A stretch of DNA of 42,185 nt, taken from Rhizobiaceae bacterium. GTDB lineage: Bacteria; Pseudomonadota; Alphaproteobacteria; Rhizobiales; Rhizobiaceae. The notes under the pieces were generated by a model. That model was not told where the DNA came from. It worked only from the letters and a program-made list of their open reading frames with translations, and did not search any database. A program made the translations under genes and the position numbers. The DNA lies in assembly GCA_027484835.1 (NCBI GenBank), contig JAIXSF010000175.1, positions 1 through 42,185 of the forward strand. The letters run 5' to 3'. The number at the start of each line of letters is the position of its first letter. Positions within the stretch are counted from its first letter, which is position 1. Positions 39,701 through 42,185 of this stretch are shown here, in pieces.

Positions 39701-41214
39701 TGGTTGCCCAGTCCCAGGGGCTCGAGTTCCGCGTGGTGGACAGCAGTCTCTTTGTCCGCACGGATCCCCTTCTTCTGGAACAGATGCTGCGCAATCTGAT
39801 CGCCAATGCGTTCAAATACACGCGCACGGGAAAAGTGCTGCTGGGATGCAGACGGCGCGGCGCAACGGCAAGCATCGAGATATGGGATACCGGGATCGGC
39901 ATCGCCGAAGCGGAACTGCAATCGATCTTCGACGAATACCACCAGATCGACAACGATGCGCGCGAGCGCAGCAAGGGGCTCGGGCTCGGGCTTTCGATCG
40001 TGCAGCGGCTGAGTGATCTGCTTGGCCATCGGATCAGCGTGAAGTCTCGGCCATCGAAAGGATCGGTCTTTGCAATTGCCGTCGAACGCCTGGCCGGTCA
40101 CCAGAGCATACCGGTGGCCAACGTGCCGGTGCAGACGCACACACCATCGATTGCGACCAAGGCCGTGAAAACCGGCAAAATCCTTGTTGTCGAGGATGAT
40201 GCGGAAATTCGCAGGCTGCTGGAGCAGCTCCTGAGCGATGAAGGCCATACCGTAAACTCGATGCCTGATGGGCCTTCAGCCTTGGACGACCTGCGTTCCG
40301 GCATCGCAACGCCGGACGTGATCCTCACGGACTACAATCTGCCGGGCGGAATGAACGGCGTTGACCTCGTTGCCGAGATCCGCAAGAGCCGCAAGTTCAA
40401 CATTCCCGCGATCATCCTGACGGGCGACATCTCGACACAGGTTCTGGCCCACATCTCGAGTGCCAATGTCATTCCCCTCAGCAAGCCGATCACCTTGCCG
40501 GCCGTGACCAGCTTGATCTGGCGATTGCTGGACACGAAGCCGGAGCCGGAACAGCCCGCTGATCACGCAGCCGAAGATGTCATCGCACGGCCAACCGTGG
40601 TCGACGAACCGCTGGTCTATGTCGTCGATGACGACGAGGATCTGCGAAACTCCTTGTGCCAGATGATCGAAGAGCATGGTCTTATCGCCGTACCCTACGA
40701 AAGCGGCGAAGCCTTCCTCGCCCAGTCCCATCCCGAACAGCCCGGCTGTATTCTTGTCGATGCCTATCTTCCCGGCATAACGGGCGTAGAGCTTCTGCAG
40801 ACCCTGAAGCGGTCCGGGCGAAAGCTCGGGGCAATCATGATCACCGGCAACAGCGACGTTCAAATGGCCGTCGACGCCATGAAGGCCGGGGCCTCGGAGT
40901 TTATCGACAAGCCGATAAAGTCAGCCGCCCTCCTGGAGATCATCGACGCAACGATCGCCGAGTCCCGGGATCAGACGGAGACGCTGGCCCGCACCGCTTT
41001 GGCAGTCCAGCAGATCAACTCGCTGACAGCACGCCAGCGCCAGATCATGGAAATGGTTCTGGCTGGACATCCGAGCAAGAACATAGCGGCCGATCTCCAT
41101 ATCAGCCAGCGAACGGTCGAAAACCATCGCGCCTCGATCATGACAAAGACGAAGTCGAAGTCCTTGCCTGCCCTTGCAAGTCTGGCGCTGATTGCATCAG
41201 AAGCATCCCTCTAG
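36796..41214 (+). CDS. CheB-CheR-PAS-histidine kinase-REC-REC-LuxR fusion protein
   Basis: 1472 residues. CheB methylesterase domain (about 30-215) with intact triad S39 (GASAGG), H66 (FVQHLDP), D158 (TGTDGS). CheR domain (about 240-510): LINVTSFFRD near 300, SAM motif IWIAGCSSGEEAYSIA near 338, NLLIYL near 446. A PAS-like region and a long coiled coil (about 668-752, repeated NEELxxxKEELQSLNEEL). PAS (about 753-865). Histidine kinase with H890 (ASHDLRQPL), NLIANAFKYT, DTGIGI and GLGLGLSIV. First REC, D1179 (LTDYNL); second REC of FixJ type, D1322 (LVDAYLPG, KPIK). C-terminal LuxR HTH (about 1409-1462; LTARQRQIMEMVLAG, SQRTVENHR). ATG 36796 follows AGGG by 9 nt; a TTG at 36676 is in frame without support. 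The whole relay and a DNA-binding output are in one chain. Confidence 0.9.
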   Translation: MEAAGSFSGNGLPTPALKDETQSVSASQRRLPVVAIGASAGGLDAFRKLLDGIAVPSGAAFIFVQHLDPHHQNLLVDLLADTTGMTVVEAKSEVPLERDHVYVIAPGTVLTVKNGLLQVATIHPPHGARLPFDTLLNSLAEDAGASALAIILSGTGTDGSIGLAAIKQHGGMVLVQKPEEAGYDGMPRSAVATNLAEKVLTVREMPEEIAEFARNLPEPPTSQADGETGIKAAAPSSTLLDIINVLRAKTAHDFTSYKPGTLQRRVERRMGMKGLSPNAMDQYLALIDEEKGERDDLAKDLLINVTSFFRDRAVFETLGNTVIPDLVKAHSPDQPLRIWIAGCSSGEEAYSIAILFREALSASNSPIKLQIFASDVDQDAVATARDGLYPETIKADISADRLAHFFLKEDNGYRVAPDIRSMIVFTVQDVLSDPPFSRIDMVSCRNLLIYLDHKGQAKAISHFHFALREGGVLLLGATETAGSIEGRFTPISKADRIYRHIGRSRPGDMMFSLNGAAGVHVPQRSTPKAMHTASPSLADICNRKILEIYAPAVAVVNRKNECVFTMGRIGNYLEIAPGYPTVDLFAMTPKTLHTKLRSAIQRCAQEKTAIVARGGEITDGESIVRRVSIRVEPIEHDGQSLFLICFTDEPDVQTKALSGTAETAELGRVRELEAELVATRIELNGAISNLELAVQEQKAINEEALSFNEEFQSTNEELLTSKEELQSLNEELTALNSQLQKTLEKQRTTSNDLQNILYSTAVATLFLDADLNIRFFTPATKVVFHVIPGDIGRPLADLRSLAVDTTLIADAKSVLADQEPLERKIEASGGLWYLRRIMPYLDEDKAVEGVVITFVDVTEQRNTSEALGLAKRQAEIANVAKSRFLAAASHDLRQPLQTLSLLQGLLVRRNHDERSSELLARFESTLGSMSGMLNDLLDINQIESGVVKAAVVDFGVRTLFASLRDELTLVAQSQGLEFRVVDSSLFVRTDPLLLEQMLRNLIANAFKYTRTGKVLLGCRRRGATASIEIWDTGIGIAEAELQSIFDEYHQIDNDARERSKGLGLGLSIVQRLSDLLGHRISVKSRPSKGSVFAIAVERLAGHQSIPVANVPVQTHTPSIATKAVKTGKILVVEDDAEIRRLLEQLLSDEGHTVNSMPDGPSALDDLRSGIATPDVILTDYNLPGGMNGVDLVAEIRKSRKFNIPAIILTGDISTQVLAHISSANVIPLSKPITLPAVTSLIWRLLDTKPEPEQPADHAAEDVIARPTVVDEPLVYVVDDDEDLRNSLCQMIEEHGLIAVPYESGEAFLAQSHPEQPGCILVDAYLPGITGVELLQTLKRSGRKLGAIMITGNSDVQMAVDAMKAGASEFIDKPIKSAALLEIIDATIAESRDQTETLARTALAVQQINSLTARQRQIMEMVLAGHPSKNIAADLHISQRTVENHRASIMTKTKSKSLPALASLALIASEASL

Positions 41215-41299
41215 AATAGAGTGGGGCTCGGGACTAGCAAGGTCCGGGTGGATGGCGGCGCCATCAGATCTGTCTGACGGCTTGCCAGGGAGACGCAGC

Positions 41300-41998
41300 T
41301 TACGGCTCCAGACCCGCGCAGCGCGCCGTGTTGCGGATATGGGTTTCCATCTCGAGCTTCGCCCGTGACCCGTCATTGGCCCTGAGTGCCGCAATGATTT
41401 TGCGGTGTTCGCCGATCGATTCCCGCATGCGCTCCGGGTCGGTGATCGGGATCGGCTGACGTTGGGTCTCCGTCACCTGATCCCGTACTGTTTGATAGAG
41501 CGCCTTGAGCATGGCATTCGAGCAGGCGGAGACGATGGTGCCGTGAAACTCGAGGTCCGCCTCGACATTGGCCAGAAGATCCTGGCTCGCCCAGCACTCT
41601 TCCATCGTCCGCGTCGCCTGCTCCATCTTGTCGAGCTGCAACTGGGTCAGACGCCCTGCCGCCAGCCGGGCGATCTCGCCCTCCAGCAGAATACGTGTCT
41701 GGAAGACGTCGAACACGGAATAGCTGTCGGAATAGCGCCAGGGCGCCATGTGACCGGCGGCACCCGAACTGGGCGCAGAAGGACTTGCAACGAAGGTGCC
41801 CCGCCCCGCCTCGGTCTTCAACAGACCCAGTGTTTCCAGCGTCAGCAGCGCTTCCCGCAGAGAGGCTCGGCTGATGCCGAACTTCTGGGAAAACTCCCGC
41901 TGCGAGGGGATCTTTTCGCCCGGCTTCAGCTGTCCGGACTGGATCATACCCTGGATTTCGCGTGCCACGGACTGCGGAACGAGCGTCTTGTTGAACAT
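41300..41998 (-). CDS. GntR-family regulator, FadR (FCD) subfamily
   Basis: 232 residues. N-terminal winged HTH (about 5-75): LKPGEKIPSQREFSQKFGISRASLREALLTLETLGLL, then GRGTFVA. C-terminal all-helical FCD effector domain (about 95-225) with metal-site type residues (D and H in ADLEFHGTIVSACSN, EHRKIIAAL, METHI). ATG 41998 follows GGGAAGGGACTGC; frames to 42076 run into the operator region. It likely represses the divergent gene that starts at 42153, which the palindromes between them support. Typical effectors are small carboxylates or sugar acids. Confidence 0.88.
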   Translation of the reverse strand: MFNKTLVPQSVAREIQGMIQSGQLKPGEKIPSQREFSQKFGISRASLREALLTLETLGLLKTEAGRGTFVASPSAPSSGAAGHMAPWRYSDSYSVFDVFQTRILLEGEIARLAAGRLTQLQLDKMEQATRTMEECWASQDLLANVEADLEFHGTIVSACSNAMLKALYQTVRDQVTETQRQPIPITDPERMRESIGEHRKIIAALRANDGSRAKLEMETHIRNTARCAGLEP

Positions 41999-42090
41999 GC
42001 AGTCCCTTCCCTGGCGGCGTGTTTCAACGCGCAATCTATTTTTTTCGCCATCCCCTTGCCAAGCAGAAAGCAGCATGCTTGTTTGGCCTG

Positions 42091-42112
42091 ACTGGTCTGA
42101 CCAGTTAGACCA
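42091..42112. promoter_or_regulatory. Nested palindromic FadR-type operator
   Basis: ACTGGT-ctg-ACCAGT (42091-42105) is a perfect palindrome containing TGGTnnnACCA, the core bound by many FadR-subfamily GntR proteins. TGGTCT-N8-AGACCA (42093-42112) is a second palindrome overlapping it. It lies between the GntR gene and the divergent gene at 42153. Confidence 0.65.
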
Positions 42113-42152
42113 ATGTAGATTGAGTCATGTTCAAAAAACAAGGGGAACTCTC

Positions 42153-42185
42153 ATGACACGTTCAACCACATTTAAAGCATCCATC
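42153..42185 (+). CDS. Start of a divergent gene, cut by the window end
   Basis: Only 11 codons are visible: ATG 42153 after AGGGGA, encoding MTRSTTFKASI, which could open a signal peptide. Position next to a FadR-type regulator and its operator suggests a transporter or catabolic operon, for example a periplasmic substrate-binding protein; not provable here. Confidence 0.5.
   Translation, partial: MTRSTTFKASI

Noticed and set aside
41251-41265. GATGGC-GGC-GCCATC hairpin after the hybrid kinase
   Set aside because: Only a 6-bp stem with a 3-nt loop and no T run; could be chance in GC-rich DNA.
1-42185. Search by eye for tRNA, rRNA, CRISPR repeats, IS ends or transposases
   Set aside because: Nothing convincing seen; a covariance-model and IS search would be needed to exclude small RNAs.

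Overview
The window reads as a chromosomal or megaplasmid segment of an alphaproteobacterium, most likely a member of the Rhizobiaceae (Agrobacterium/Rhizobium type). The reasons are the high GC content, two HWE-family histidine kinases, an EcfG-type general-stress promoter, a dCache chemoreceptor and the overall protein flavour. I saw no rRNA, tRNA, CRISPR array or insertion sequence. All functional names come from reading the sequence; no database search was run.

Left part (1-7.3 kb): the 3' part of an intradiol ring-cleavage dioxygenase, then a signalling block. This block has a soluble PAS/GAF HWE kinase behind a GGAAC-N16-CGTT promoter, a translationally coupled single-domain response regulator with a FAT GUY-like motif, a second membrane-bound HWE kinase, and a convergent methyl-accepting chemotaxis protein.

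Centre (7.5-19.8 kb): a complete indole-3-acetate (auxin) catabolic cluster of the iac type. The minus-strand operon is iacH-A-B-C-D-E-F-G, with a convergent MarR gene (iacR) at its far end and a divergent iacI. Beside it lies a second minus-strand operon (Dabb protein, maleylacetate reductase, hydroxyquinol-type 1,2-dioxygenase, aldehyde dehydrogenase), divergent from a LysR regulator and a VOC protein. The lower pathway therefore looks like hydroxyquinol -> maleylacetate -> 3-oxoadipate, whereas described iac systems end at catechol. The 8-mer TTACGTGA lies in both iac promoters and in the promoter region of the lower-pathway operon, so one regulator, plausibly the MarR protein, may control all three. 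The iacH copy lies on top of a good -10 box.

Right of that (21.5-28.5 kb): a module that looks like oxidative amine catabolism (APC permease, ornithine-cyclodeaminase-like 'tyramine oxidase subunit B', RidA, FAD-dependent oxidoreductase) with a divergent AraC regulator, then a FUSC-family membrane protein. A GNAT acetyltransferase follows on the other strand. The aldehyde product of such a module, if the amine were tryptamine, could be oxidised by the nearby aldehyde dehydrogenase to indole-3-acetate; this is inference.

29.3-34.2 kb: a minus-strand glycan cassette: GT4 glycosyltransferase with a large helical C-terminal domain, GH130-type mannoside phosphorylase/glycosidase and an AGE-family epimerase. 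It is preceded by about 850 bp holding several very short reading frames, some with good ribosome binding sites. 35-41.2 kb: small hypothetical genes, an orphan response regulator with a short upstream partner, and a 1472-residue CheB-CheR-PAS-histidine kinase-REC-REC-LuxR fusion. The right end has a FadR-type GntR regulator, its nested palindromic operator, and the first codons of a divergent gene cut by the window edge.
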